Notes under the pieces: model-generated
Told to the model about the DNA's origin: nothing
Database searches by the model: none
Seen by the model: the letters and a program-made list of their open reading frames with translations, nothing else
Translations under genes and position numbers: made by a program
In this document: positions 54,941 through 64,000 of the stretch, one piece after another
Numbering within the stretch: position 1 is the stretch's first letter
Layout of the letters: every line of letters begins with the position of its first letter
Assembly (NCBI RefSeq): GCF_001456025.1
Contig: NZ_LMTZ01000104.1
Span: 44,275-108,274, forward strand
Direction of reading: 5' to 3'
Origin: Mastigocoleus testarum BC008
GTDB taxonomy: Bacteria; Cyanobacteriota; Cyanobacteriia; Cyanobacteriales; Nostocaceae
Length of the DNA: 64,000 bases

Positions 54941-55513
54941 TTATTCGACTTCGTCAAATAGATGTTCTTCCAAATAAGGTTGAACTTGGCGAAATTCTTC
55001 CGGAGAAAGTAATTCTGGTTTACCGTTTTTTGATACTCGTGCGAAGAACAACAGCGGATCTACTGGCGTGTAAATTCTATACTCTTGCTCTTCATGATAG
55101 AAGCCAGCTAGAAGCTGTAATTGCTCGGGTTCTAAATCCGCTTCTTCATCTTCAATTTCTAAAATGGTGATTTCTGATTCTTCAAATGGAGGTAATTCAC
55201 CAGCAACTGTTAGAGCATAAGCAGTATGTTTTAACACTAAGTCGTACTCAGATAGTACAGCTTGAGCGGTGTTAAATATTTCCTCAAGAATTGCGTCATC
55301 TTCGATGAATACAGGTTCTTCTTCTTCCTCTTCACCTTGCCAAGCAAAAATTTCTACGGGAGAATCGACGGGGAGAAGTAAAACATACTCTTGACCATCA
55401 ACACTTAGAGAATTTTCGACATAACACTCAAGTGACCGATTCTTGTCATCTGTCAAAGTAACTGTTGTCAGATTATTATTCTCATTTTCTTCTGGAAATG
55501 GAGGGGGAAACAT
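54941..55513 (-). CDS. DUF3727 / DUF1292-type protein
   Basis: 190 residues, very acidic, with a run of Glu near 80-86. The N-terminal part (TVTLTDDKNRSLECYVENSL, EYVLLLPVDSPVEIFAW) is a DUF1292-like beta domain. The second half repeats that theme (LLAGFYHEEQEYRIYTPVDP, LLFFARV) and fits the cyanobacterial/plastid DUF3727 family. No catalytic residues are apparent, and no signal or membrane part. It lies between ruvX and mltG, where I recall it being conserved among cyanobacteria, suggesting a housekeeping role. The function is not known. Confidence 0.8.
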   Translation of the reverse strand: MFPPPFPEENENNNLTTVTLTDDKNRSLECYVENSLSVDGQEYVLLLPVDSPVEIFAWQGEEEEEEPVFIEDDAILEEIFNTAQAVLSEYDLVLKHTAYALTVAGELPPFEESEITILEIEDEEADLEPEQLQLLAGFYHEEQEYRIYTPVDPLLFFARVSKNGKPELLSPEEFRQVQPYLEEHLFDEVE

Positions 55514-55694
55514 AGCCGTGTTGTGAGATTATAAAACAACCAGCGGTCTCTGAGAATCGTTGAACTATTCAATAAGCGATGATGCTAACTAAATAATTTT
55601 CGATACAGATTCAATGCTAGTCGACAAAATTCAGAATATCATTTCCAAGCAATGATAACTTAGCTGATATGTTACTAACTTAAATAGCTTATTA

Positions 55695-56273
55695 TCAAGT
55701 TTTTACTCTAGCATCTAACCATCGTTGTAAGATTAAAGATGCTGCTTTACGGTCAATTAAACCTTTATTGCGGGACGGAGAACGTTTTTCCGCAATTATT
55801 AATTGTTCCGCTTGATAAGAAGTTAATCGTTCATCAACATATTCAATCGGTAATTCTAGTGCTTTTCCTACTCTGTAAGCAAATTTCTTGACTTGACGAG
55901 CTTGAAATCCTAAGGAACCATCCATGGAATATGGTAGCCCAACTACTAACACATTAATTTGTCTTTGTTGAACTAATTGACGGATTTGTTCTACGTCTCG
56001 TTCGAAAGATGTTCTCTCAATTGTCGTGAGTCCAGTTGCGATTAAACCGGTGCGATCGCATCCTGCGACACCGATTCTTTTTCGACCAACATCTAAAGCA
56101 AGAGCCAAAACCAATGAGTTTGACCCTTGCTTGTGGGAAAAAGTTACTTGTTCTGAATTATTTTTTTTCCTATAAGTTTGTTCTTCAGATTTTTTTTCTT
56201 CAGAAATTTCTTCTTTAGAAATCTCTCCTCGATTCGATTGATTTTCTGGTTGGTTGTGGGGATCAATTTCCAC
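55695..56273 (-). CDS. ruvX: Holliday junction resolvase-like YqgF/RuvX
   Basis: 192 residues. The RNase H-like nuclease motifs are LALDVGRKRIGVAGCD (first Asp), LVVGLPYSMDGSLGFQA, VDERLTSYQAE (Glu) and GLIDRKAASLILQRWLD (last Asp). All catalytic acids are kept. It carries a 55-residue charged N-terminal extension (KEEISEEKKSEEQ) not found in most members; an in-frame start inside it has no better ribosome-binding site. Family roles include processing of 16S rRNA ends and recombination intermediates. The start overlaps the end of the upstream GNAT gene by 11 bases, so the two are probably coupled. Confidence 0.9.
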   Translation of the reverse strand: MEIDPHNQPENQSNRGEISKEEISEEKKSEEQTYRKKNNSEQVTFSHKQGSNSLVLALALDVGRKRIGVAGCDRTGLIATGLTTIERTSFERDVEQIRQLVQQRQINVLVVGLPYSMDGSLGFQARQVKKFAYRVGKALELPIEYVDERLTSYQAEQLIIAEKRSPSRNKGLIDRKAASLILQRWLDARVKT

Positions 56274-57525
56274 CAGATTTCTCCTGGGATTTGTCTATTG
56301 GTTCCTTATTATTAGATATTTCTAAATTACATTTATGTTGAGGTAAAGATATATTTTCTGAAGAAGAAGTTTTAGGAGATCGCTTCCCTTGGGTAGAAAT
56401 TTGCTGATGAGCTTTCCAAGACATCCCACCCGGTATTGGTTTGCGTGCTGGTTGTAAACCCTGCAAAACTTCCGGTAATTGAATACCTTCTAGAGATACA
56501 AATTTGGATTCTCTCACTTTATGCCATACGGAACGAGACATAATTAAGGTATGCTCGATTCGGTTTGCTCCAATGTGTTCTAGATATTCTTCTCCCTCCG
56601 ACAAATAATCTGCAGTTGATAGTTGCAAAGGTTGTTGGGGAAAATCTTGGGTGATTCGAGCTAACTGGGACAACAACTCTGGATATAGCCAAGTGTAAGC
56701 TGGATGAACGATTAGATGTGCGACGTTACTTTCTTCACCTTTGCGATCTATTTTCAGTTGAAAATAACCAATTGCGGCTTTTCTTTGCGGTTCAAAAACA
56801 TAACCACTAACCACTTCACTCCGGTTGATCCACTGCGCAATCGCATTTGTTAAAGCGCTGAATAAACTAGTCTTAAAATCACAAGTTTGGCGGTCAAATA
56901 CCTGTCTGACCAAAGGAGGCATTGACTGGGTATCTAATTGATATAACAATTGAGCATCAGCATTACTGACTGGCAACAAATTGGGCAAATCTGGCTCATT
57001 TTTAGCTAATTCAGCCAGAGAATCTGGAGAAATTTCCCAATAGGTCAATTCAGCAAGACGTTGAAAACCATTTTGTCGATATAAAGCTAATGCTTGTTTG
57101 TCATTAACATTTACTTCTAAAATCCAAGTTCTTGCTTCCAAGATTGATTCAAAGCAGTGACGTAATAACTGCGAACCAACTGCTTGTTTTTCAAATGCAC
57201 GATTCAACATTACTTTGTCAACACGCCATGTGCTGCGAGTTTTGTTAAATGGCGAAACTTGAACTATTCCCAGTAAGGTTCTTCCCTGCTCTGCGACGTA
57301 AGCACAAAACCGGTATTGTAAAGGATTGGGGAACCAACTCAGAAATTTGAGAAAACCAAACCAGCGACGCAACCAATGCATCTGCTGCATAGCGATCTCA
57401 GCTTCTTTTTCCGAAGAAGCTGCAAACGACTCTTGTGTTAAGCGTTCAATACCATCCAAGTCCCGGTATTGCAGAGGACGGATGACAACGCTGAGGTTCC
57501 GAGGTAGAAATGAAGTCATTTTCAT
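56263..57525 (-). CDS. GNAT-family N-acetyltransferase, two-domain
   Basis: 420 residues. The N-terminal GNAT domain is at about 13-170, with the acetyl-CoA loop QAVGSQLLRHCFE and LYRQNGFQRL. The part at 180-330 has a second, weaker GNAT-like fold (VSGYVFEPQRKAAIGYFQLK, VAHLIVHPAY). The last 90 residues are polar and probably disordered. The substrate is unknown. A second Met two codons in is an alternative start. The gene heads the ruvX group, and its stop overlaps the ruvX start. Confidence 0.8.
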   Translation of the reverse strand: MKMTSFLPRNLSVVIRPLQYRDLDGIERLTQESFAASSEKEAEIAMQQMHWLRRWFGFLKFLSWFPNPLQYRFCAYVAEQGRTLLGIVQVSPFNKTRSTWRVDKVMLNRAFEKQAVGSQLLRHCFESILEARTWILEVNVNDKQALALYRQNGFQRLAELTYWEISPDSLAELAKNEPDLPNLLPVSNADAQLLYQLDTQSMPPLVRQVFDRQTCDFKTSLFSALTNAIAQWINRSEVVSGYVFEPQRKAAIGYFQLKIDRKGEESNVAHLIVHPAYTWLYPELLSQLARITQDFPQQPLQLSTADYLSEGEEYLEHIGANRIEHTLIMSRSVWHKVRESKFVSLEGIQLPEVLQGLQPARKPIPGGMSWKAHQQISTQGKRSPKTSSSENISLPQHKCNLEISNNKEPIDKSQEKSGGN

Positions 57526-58403
57526 TCGAGCCGCTATTCAGCATTAAATTTACTACCGTTGCTGGGAATATATTCCCCTTATAATTTTAAAGGCTTTGAG
57601 CTAGTTACCACTGACCCAAAAGAGTGATTTTAGTGACACAATCTCACACCAACACGTTACATTATAGTGTGGATATTTTAATAATTCTGCTTAAGAGTAA
57701 GGAATCATGCGATCGAGCATAGAACTAAATTTTCGTGCTTTATCGCCCATTTTATTCAATTTTTAGATATAAACCTCTAAAGCCTGATTTCTTTAATTTT
57801 CTGGTTTAAATTTTCTGGTTTAAATTTTAAAGTTCAAATTTTCGAGTTTAAGTTTTCAAGTTCAAATTTTTGTGAGTTCAAATTTTTGTGAGTTTAAAAT
57901 TTTGTGATTTCAAAAATCTGTGAATTCAAGTGTTCGAGTTCACTTTTCAAGCTTAACTTTTACAACTCAATGCTTCGAACTTAATTTTTCAAACTTTTAA
58001 TTTTTCAAACTTATTTTCTCGAACTCAATTTTTCAAATCTCTATCTTTCACTGTTACTATGAGTATTTTTTACTTTTGCTATGGCTATTGTTATAAACAT
58101 TTAACTTTTTATTATAGGTTACCACAAACTGTTACTAATACTTTGTTGGGATAAAAATGTTTGAATCAGAAAACAGTGTTTTTACTCGATAATCAACAAA
58201 AAAAGGTGCTACCGCCCCGCCAGTATAATTTTTCAGGTTCAAATTGTCAATCTCAAATAGCTAAATCTTAAACGCTAAAATCTAAAAGCAGATTTGTTAA
58301 TTATTACCGGCAAAGGTAAGACAACAAAATCTGCTCTAAAATCTGAAAATTTTAAAATATTTTAAAATATTTGAATGAATATATTAATATATTTATACTT
58401 CGA
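57526..58403. repeat. AT-rich spacer with degenerate repeats
   Basis: 878 bases. From about 57795 to 58040 the sequence is a chain of variants of (G/T)TTCAAATTTT and GAGTTCAAATTTTTGTG, with an uneven period of 15 to 19 bases. The rest holds nothing I can support as a gene. A related but shorter stretch is at 45055-45135. Confidence 0.6.
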
Positions 58404-58610
58404 TTATATTACTTGTCGAGAGATTAACTTTTCAAAATTAGCTTGCGTTTGATGGAGTAACTCTTCACGACTGTCTTGGTTTTTAGGATTTAGGCTTGGA
58501 ACCAGATTACGAGCTTGGAGAGTCATATGAAGCTGCAAATGAGCAACATATTCGCTGATATCTTCACGTTCTGCGTCTTGGCTCACGATAGAATTTGATT
58601 CCATTACCAT
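58404..58610 (-). CDS. Small hypothetical protein, 68 aa
   Basis: I do not recognise the family. AAAGGAGAAC sits five bases before the ATG, a strong ribosome-binding site, which is the main reason to call it. The protein is hydrophilic and largely helical: EDISEYVAHLQLHMTLQARN in the centre and EELLHQTQANFEKLISRQ at the end. There is no Cys, signal peptide or membrane segment. It stands alone between AT-rich spacers. It is probably a real small cytoplasmic protein. Confidence 0.65.
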   Translation of the reverse strand: MVMESNSIVSQDAEREDISEYVAHLQLHMTLQARNLVPSLNPKNQDSREELLHQTQANFEKLISRQVI

Positions 58611-58723
58611 TAGTTCTCCTTTAGTCGACTTTATAAAAAGTTATCATGCGGTGGCTACTTACCCAACTAATTTGCAAAGAACTGTAATGCTTATGGTGAG
58701 GTTTGTAAAGAAGAATTAAGGAG

Positions 58724-59090
58724 AGTCAGGAGTCAGGAGTCAGAAGTCAGGGGTCAGGAGTCAGGGATCAGGAGTCAGGGGTCAGGAGTCAGGGGTCAGG
58801 AGTCAGGAGTCATAAGTCAGGGGTCAGGAGTCAGGGATCAGGAGTCAGAAGTCAGGGGTCAGGAGTCAGGGATCAGGAGTCAGAAGTCAGGAGTCAGAAG
58901 TCAGGAGTCAGGGGTCAGGGGTCAGGAGTCAGGGATCAGGAGTCAGAAGTCAGGAGTCAGAAGTCAGGAGTCAGGAGTCAGAAGTCAGGAGTCAGGGGTC
59001 AGGGGTCAGGAGTCAGAAGTCAGGGGTCAGGAGTCAGAAGTCAGAAGTCATCATAAATCATCAGAAGTCAGGAGTCAGGAGTTAGGAGTC
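58724..59090. repeat. Heptanucleotide tandem array (STRR type)
   Basis: About 50 seven-base units, mainly AGTCAGG, GGTCAGG, AGTCAGA and GATCAGG, with little interruption. Only the first two bases and the last of the unit vary. Such short tandemly repeated repetitive (STRR) heptamers are known from heterocystous cyanobacteria. It is non-coding, placed between the small gene and the radical SAM gene. Confidence 0.92.
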
Positions 59091-59113
59091 GTAGAGTAGA
59101 CTCCAATAATGAA

Positions 59114-60694
59114 CTAAACTACTGCTTTAGCTTTCGCAGGTGCAACATATGGTTTTTCCACACCTTGCGCCAAGTATTCAGCTAGTTGAGATTCTATTTC
59201 CTCGCGCACTATTTGACGATATTCTAAGAAATGCTCGTTATGAGCGCAGGTTGCAAGGTAATGTTCTGCAACTCCTGGATTATGCTTGAGAATGCTGAAC
59301 AAATGATGCCAAAATTTCCAGCGAGTTGGACGCTTGATACCTTGTCGCCAAAGAATAATCAAAAATGCTTTCACTACTTTCCATTCTGGCATCTTGGCTG
59401 GTGCTTTCCAGCTTGGTTTGCCCATCATCAGAAAACAACGATAGGTACGGTCTAAATAATTTACTGGATCGTACAGCTTACAAAATGCCTCAATGTATTC
59501 CCTACCAATATCTTCTAAGGGGCGAGTAGGAATAAAATTCATTAAAGTTGTTTGATTGATATTACCATCTTTCTCGCTGCGTAGTCTTCCCTCTTTGCTC
59601 AAACGATGCCAAAGTGCAGTATTGGGAAGTGCTTGTAACATGGCGAAGGTTGTGGAGGGAATTGCTGCTTGTTCTGCGAAACGAACAATGCGATCGCCTG
59701 CTCCGCTTTTCTCATTATCAAACCCAATGATAAATCCAGCCATGGGACGCAGACCAGATTTAATAATGGTTTGTACCGCATCGGTAAGAGAACTACGGGT
59801 ATTTTGAAATTTTTTAGTTAACTGTAAACTGTCTTCGTCTGGTGTTTCAATCCCTAAAAATACAGCAGCGAAACCACATTCAACCATTAATTCCATCAGT
59901 TCTGGATCTTGCGCTAAGTCAACGGATGCTTCGGTATCAAAGCGGAAAGGATATTGATGTTCAGCCATCCATCCTTTTAACTCTTTGAGTAATAACTTAA
60001 CGTTGCGTTTATTACCAATAAAGTTATCATCCACCATAAAAACACCACGTCGCCAACCCAATTCATAGAGACGATCCAATTCTGCAAGGAGTTGTGCAGG
60101 GGTTTTAGTTCGGGGTTTGCGTCCATATAAGACAATAATGTCGCAGAATTCGCACTGGAAGGGACAACCACGAGAAAACTGCACCGACATCATGTCATAA
60201 GCGTCAAATTCTAGTAAATCAAACCGGGGTATGGGTGTGGTAGTCACATCTGGTTTCTCTGTAGCGCGGAAAACCCCCGATGTTTTACCTTCTTGGACTG
60301 CTTGAATAAACATTGGTAGAGTGATTTCTCCTTCATCGAGAATGAGAAAGTCTGCTCCTACTTTTTGAGCTTCTTGGGGTACAGAAGTTGGATAAGGTCC
60401 ACCAACCGCAACTAATTTACCATGGCGTTTGGCTTCTTTGATTTGATCAAGTAAATCCTGCTTTTGCACAATCATTGCAGATAAAATTACTATATCTGCC
60501 CAAGCCCATTCTTCTTCTGTTACCGAACGAATATTACGATCTACTAACTTAAATTCCCACTCCTGCGGCAAAATTGCAGCTACTGTTACTAAACCTAAGG
60601 GTGGTAGTAAAACTTTGCGGTCAACTAAATCTAGAATCTTTTCATAGGACCAAAATGTTTTTGGAAATAGAGGATACACTAATAAAATTCGCAT
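59114..60694 (-). CDS. B12-binding-type radical SAM protein (DUF4070 group)
   Basis: 526 residues. Residues 1-140 have the cobalamin-binding Rossmann fold (LLVYPLFPKTFWSYEKIL, VAVGGPYPT), though the DxHxxG lower-ligand motif is absent. The radical SAM cluster is C177-x3-C181-x2-C184 (SRGCPFQCEFCDI). Then come FMVDDNFIGNKRNVKLLL and FRFDTEASVDLAQDPELM, and a C-terminal DUF4070 region. Some members of this group methylate unactivated carbons, for example HpnP on hopanoids at C-2. HpnP itself is possible, but many cyanobacteria have several close paralogues, so I do not name it. It is a single gene. Confidence 0.8.
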   Translation of the reverse strand: MRILLVYPLFPKTFWSYEKILDLVDRKVLLPPLGLVTVAAILPQEWEFKLVDRNIRSVTEEEWAWADIVILSAMIVQKQDLLDQIKEAKRHGKLVAVGGPYPTSVPQEAQKVGADFLILDEGEITLPMFIQAVQEGKTSGVFRATEKPDVTTTPIPRFDLLEFDAYDMMSVQFSRGCPFQCEFCDIIVLYGRKPRTKTPAQLLAELDRLYELGWRRGVFMVDDNFIGNKRNVKLLLKELKGWMAEHQYPFRFDTEASVDLAQDPELMELMVECGFAAVFLGIETPDEDSLQLTKKFQNTRSSLTDAVQTIIKSGLRPMAGFIIGFDNEKSGAGDRIVRFAEQAAIPSTTFAMLQALPNTALWHRLSKEGRLRSEKDGNINQTTLMNFIPTRPLEDIGREYIEAFCKLYDPVNYLDRTYRCFLMMGKPSWKAPAKMPEWKVVKAFLIILWRQGIKRPTRWKFWHHLFSILKHNPGVAEHYLATCAHNEHFLEYRQIVREEIESQLAEYLAQGVEKPYVAPAKAKAVV

Positions 60695-61321
60695 CAGAAT
60701 TCTTTAACTCCTCACACTTTATGTTTTAATATTTGGCTTTTAAGATTCTTTACTTCTAAGGTCTTTATTTTTAATAAATATATATTTAATAAATATAAAT
60801 TATCTATTTCAAAAAAAATATAATGGGTTGAAGTATGGGAATCATTCAGTATTGCAATTCATAAGATTGTAAATTTTAATCTTACGAATTTTAATCTTAC
60901 AAATTTTAATCTTACAAATTTTAATCTTACAGATGTAATCCTGATAAATCTTGAACCTTACAAATATTTACCAACTTTGATTTATGTTAGCACTTAATAT
61001 ATTTTTTGGTGCTATATTTTTTGAATAAAGATAATAGAAATTCATATATTGGTCATACATAATAATTTTTGAGAAAGTAGTTATAAGTCACAAAAATAGT
61101 TATAAATCACAAATAAAATTATTGCAGGGTGCGTATTTGCGGACAAGAGAATATTTTCCGGTCACTTCATATGTCTTATAGGTGGAGTATAACGCAGAGA
61201 CATATGGTAACAATGAATATTTTATGTCTCTACATATATGTATATTTCTGAAGATATATTCTTGAAAAAACTTGATATCTACAAAATTAATTCTAGATAA
61301 TTGAGACCCAAGAAAATAAAT
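60695..61321. repeat. Spacer with a 15-bp x4 tandem repeat
   Basis: 627 bases. AAATTTTAATCTTAC is repeated four times without gaps at 60871-60930 (one copy begins with G). The rest is AT-rich with no gene. Confidence 0.8.
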
Positions 61322-62278
61322 CTAATTCGGTTTTTTTACTCCACTAATTTTTAAAACATCCTCCATGGTGGCACAATAATTAGGTAAGCCAAAAATAGTT
61401 GGATTCACAACTTTTTCATAACTAAAATGTCGATAGTTCATACAAAATCTATCCCAAGCAGCCATTTGGATGCGGAAAACAGCAATCAATACGTTGGCTA
61501 AGGGAAGGGAAAGAGGAATACGGAACCAAATCTTTTTATTGAAATAGCTGCATAATTCCTCTACTGCTTGGTTAGCAGTTAACCTCTGTTGACCCAAAAC
61601 TAAATAACGAGGTTCCCCTTCTTTCGGAGGATTTTCAATTAAATGTCGGATAACGGTGGCTATATCTTTCCCATGGATGAAGTGAAAGCTACCGTCAGCC
61701 TGTAAAAAACGAATTAGATCGATATATTTGGTAACTTCAGGAATACCGGATGTCAGGTGGGAGTATGGTTTGTTGCGATCGCCTCCCAAAACAAAAGTTG
61801 GAAATACTTTGGTTATTTTATCTGCCACAGGTACTTGATTCATTTGCTCCAAACACTGATATTTAGAACGAATGTAATCTGTACCAAGTTCTCCTGCTTC
61901 CTTGAGGGCTTGGTTTTTGGAGTCTAGTACGCTAGCTGTAGAAAAATAAATTACCTGTTCGCAGCGTTCTGGATCTAACAGTTCTATTAACTTTACAGTT
62001 TTAGTTACATTGATATCATAAGTAGCTTCTCCACCCCATGCAGTCGCAGTCAAAACAGCAACATCAATAGTTGGAAGTAAATCGGCGAAAGCATCAATGT
62101 TTTGCATATCGCCTTGAATAACTGTAACCCCCGGACGCGCTTGGGTATCAACTTTTAGTTTTTGGGGATTTCTTACAAGTAGATATAGTTCGTGATTAGT
62201 ATCTTGAATTAATGTTTCGCTAATGTAGTGACCAACACAACCACTCGCACCGGTCACCAAAATTCTTTTTTGAGTCAT
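61322..62278 (-). CDS. NAD(P)-dependent epimerase/dehydratase-like SDR
   Basis: 318 residues. An extended short-chain dehydrogenase with the dinucleotide motif GASGCVG at 10-16, LLVRNPQKLKV and VIQGDMQNIDAF. The active-site pattern is Y-x3-K in DYIRSKYQC, after the Ser-containing strand VIYFSTASVLD. It is complete for the fold. The C-terminal part (RFLQADGSFHFIHGKDIATVI) matches sugar or NAD-dependent epimerase types. The substrate is unknown. It is on the same strand as hemE, 150 bases downstream of it. Confidence 0.8.
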   Translation of the reverse strand: MTQKRILVTGASGCVGHYISETLIQDTNHELYLLVRNPQKLKVDTQARPGVTVIQGDMQNIDAFADLLPTIDVAVLTATAWGGEATYDINVTKTVKLIELLDPERCEQVIYFSTASVLDSKNQALKEAGELGTDYIRSKYQCLEQMNQVPVADKITKVFPTFVLGGDRNKPYSHLTSGIPEVTKYIDLIRFLQADGSFHFIHGKDIATVIRHLIENPPKEGEPRYLVLGQQRLTANQAVEELCSYFNKKIWFRIPLSLPLANVLIAVFRIQMAAWDRFCMNYRHFSYEKVVNPTIFGLPNYCATMEDVLKISGVKKPN

Positions 62279-62428
62279 AAAAACTGTTTTGTTTTTGTTG
62301 TTAGTTATTGTGAAATATTTTGTATGGTTATTCCAACAACTAACAACTACAATTTGAGAAGAATCTCATTTTCCTTGAACCAGTCACACTTAAAAAGTAA
62401 TGAGTGACAACTGAATTTCAGGGAAAGA

Positions 62429-63481
62429 TTAATGTATTCCACTCAAATTTTTAGCGGTTTCAAAGAAATAAGCAACATTTTCTTCTGGGGTATCTGGTAA
62501 AACACCATGTCCCAAATTCAAGATATGTCCTTGATTACCAGCTTTGCGAACCGTATCGATAATGCGATCGCGAATAAATTCTTTAGAACCATAAAGTACG
62601 CCGGGGTCGAGATTTCCTTGAACTCCCAAGTTTGTACCCAATCTTCGTCTAGCATCAGCCATATCTACCGACCAATCTACGGTAATAATGTCAGCACCTG
62701 ATTTTGCCATTTTTTCTAGCAAACCACCGCTACCGGTCACTAGCAAAATTAATGGTGTATCGGGATGGGTTTCTTTTACTTTCTTAAATACCCGTTGCTG
62801 ATATGGTAAAGCAAAAGTTTCATAATCTTGAGGACTTAATTGACCAGCCCAAGAGTCAAACATTTGTACCACTTGAGCGCCACAATCAATTTGATAACAA
62901 ATGTAAGTAGCAATAGAATCGGCAATTTTTCCTAGGAACTGATGCAGCATGGAAGGCTCAGAAAACGCCATGCTTTTAATCGTGGAATAGGTCTTAGAGC
63001 CCTTACCTTCAATAGAGTAAGCAGCTAAAGTCCAAGGAGCACCAACAAAACCTAAAACTGTGGATTGATCGCCAACTTCTTGACGCAAAGTCTGTAAAAT
63101 AGTTTTGATAAAAGGTAATGATTCTTCTGGCTCTAAAGGATACAATTGATCCACTTGGGCTTGGGTACGAATAGGCGAAGTAATGACTGGACCTTTACCT
63201 TCAGCAATATCCATTTCAATCCCCAAACCAGGTAAGGGGGTGACGATATCAGAAAACATAATGACCCCGTCTGGCTGAAAAGCTTTCCAAGGTTGCAAAG
63301 AAATTTCAATCGCTACTTCCGGAATTTCCGAACGTTGGCGAAATGAAGGGTACTTTTCTCTTAATTGTCGATAAGCTTTCATATATCGTCCCGCCTGTCG
63401 CATCATCCATACGGGAGGACGTTCTAAAGCTTCACCACGAGTAGCCCGCAGGAGATGAGGAACAGTTGAGGAAACTACCAT
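62429..63481 (-). CDS. hemE: Uroporphyrinogen decarboxylase
   Basis: 350 residues, normal length. The start has PPVWMMRQAGRYM, the substrate-binding signature of the family, followed by FSDIVTPLPGLGIEMD and GFVGAPWTLAAYSIEG. The end has ITVDWSVDMADARRRLG, VQGNLDPGVLYG and LNLGHGVLPDTPEENV. It removes four carboxyl groups from uroporphyrinogen III to give coproporphyrinogen III in the heme and chlorophyll route. It acts in the cytoplasm as a dimer. It is a housekeeping gene and single by spacing. Confidence 0.97.
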   Translation of the reverse strand: MVVSSTVPHLLRATRGEALERPPVWMMRQAGRYMKAYRQLREKYPSFRQRSEIPEVAIEISLQPWKAFQPDGVIMFSDIVTPLPGLGIEMDIAEGKGPVITSPIRTQAQVDQLYPLEPEESLPFIKTILQTLRQEVGDQSTVLGFVGAPWTLAAYSIEGKGSKTYSTIKSMAFSEPSMLHQFLGKIADSIATYICYQIDCGAQVVQMFDSWAGQLSPQDYETFALPYQQRVFKKVKETHPDTPLILLVTGSGGLLEKMAKSGADIITVDWSVDMADARRRLGTNLGVQGNLDPGVLYGSKEFIRDRIIDTVRKAGNQGHILNLGHGVLPDTPEENVAYFFETAKNLSGIH

Positions 63482-64000
63482 TTAATACTTCACCCTAAAT
63501 GACTCTTTTTTTGCAATTTTTAGCTTATCATCCAGGGAATCAACTTTGTTATTTGTCAATTTTTATTTGATATTTGCCAATTTTTATTAATGATTTGTTA
63601 CTGCTCCCTCGTTATTTTCCACTGATTATTTACTCAATGTCTTGCAAACAGCTATATTTGTCACACATTATGTGTTTGTAGATTAGAGTTAAAGCACAGC
63701 TACTAATGGTCACTTATCCCTTAAAGCACTGAAAAATACTTTGAAAAATGCCCTTAATGAAGTTGATATCGTAAGAAAAATTAATGCTTTTCATCAACTT
63801 GAGCATCAAATTTATGTTCTCTGAGGAAAGCACCTTTGTATAGCTTTTAAACTGGACATAGTGTTTTTATCCGCCTTCGGCGGAAGGCAGAAGTACGTTC
63901 AGCTTGCTGCGTGCAAGGGCAGAGGGCAGAAGGAAAAACCTGGTATAAAAACTAAAACTTCTTGCCTATTACTAACGTAACGCTGCGCTAACCGCCACTG
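63482..64000. other. Right-edge spacer, no gene
   Basis: 519 bases. There is an AT-rich promoter side of hemE, a hairpin CCGCCTTCGGCGG at 63871-63883, and GGGCAGAGGGCAGAAGG-type phrases after it, as in other dispersed repeats of this window. I see no ORF or RNA gene. Confidence 0.5.

Noticed and set aside
58724..59090. Possible CRISPR array
   Set aside because: The unit is seven bases with no spacers; it is a simple heptamer array.

Overview
The window reads as chromosomal DNA of a filamentous, probably heterocyst-type cyanobacterium. The signs are about twenty copies of the HIP1 octamer GCGATCGC, heptameric short tandem repeats, cyanobacterial-only families (DUF3727 protein, FAD/heme and NDH-1 genes of cyanobacterial type), a cytochrome c oxidase subunit I with the A2-type YSHPAVY motif, and long AT-rich spacers full of small palindromic repeats. 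Species cannot be named from the sequence alone.

Layout. 1-8.5 kb: two tandem, paralogous two-partner-secretion exoproteins on the minus strand (the first runs off the left edge), then a membrane-anchored WD40 protein. 10.6-13 kb: a METTL7-like methyltransferase converging on murJ. 13.2-15.9 kb: a D-Ala-D-Ala-ligase-like gene overlapping a TetR regulator fused to an IS1 InsA-like zinc ribbon/HTH, divergent from a Rieske protein. 16.3-21.3 kb: a KamA-type radical SAM protein and a ferrous-iron operon (feoA-like, feoA, feoB, feoC). 22.5-34.7 kb: respiratory block with ctaB and ctaA on the minus strand, ndhD and ctaCDE on the plus strand, separated by unusually long gene-free spacers, with a small MITE-like element near each end. 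35.1-36.8 kb: three tandem copies of an unrecognised 70-77 aa protein plus a 184 aa protein. 37.2-41.4 kb: FkbM methyltransferase, a ligA-derived remnant, an FAD monooxygenase and its divergent TetR regulator with two identical operators. 41.6-51.1 kb: ligA, a VWA protein, ileS, a ParA-type ATPase, and an ArsR-Clp-N fusion. 51.4-57.5 kb: minus-strand housekeeping run proB, yqeG-like, mltG, DUF3727, ruvX, GNAT. 58.4-63.5 kb: a small conserved-looking protein, a 7-bp repeat array, a B12-type radical SAM protein, an SDR/epimerase and hemE.

Functional links: hemE feeds heme synthesis; ctaB and ctaA convert heme b to heme O and heme A for the oxidase encoded by ctaCDE; ndhD serves the NDH-1 complex on the same electron-transport chain; the feo operon supplies iron. 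mltG and murJ act in peptidoglycan synthesis.

The most unusual items are the small tandem protein family at 35.1-36.8 kb, the ArsR-ClpN fusion with a perfect internal Shine-Dalgarno sequence, the TetR-InsA fusion with a matching operator candidate, and the mosaic ligA remnant. No rRNA, tRNA or CRISPR array was recognised.
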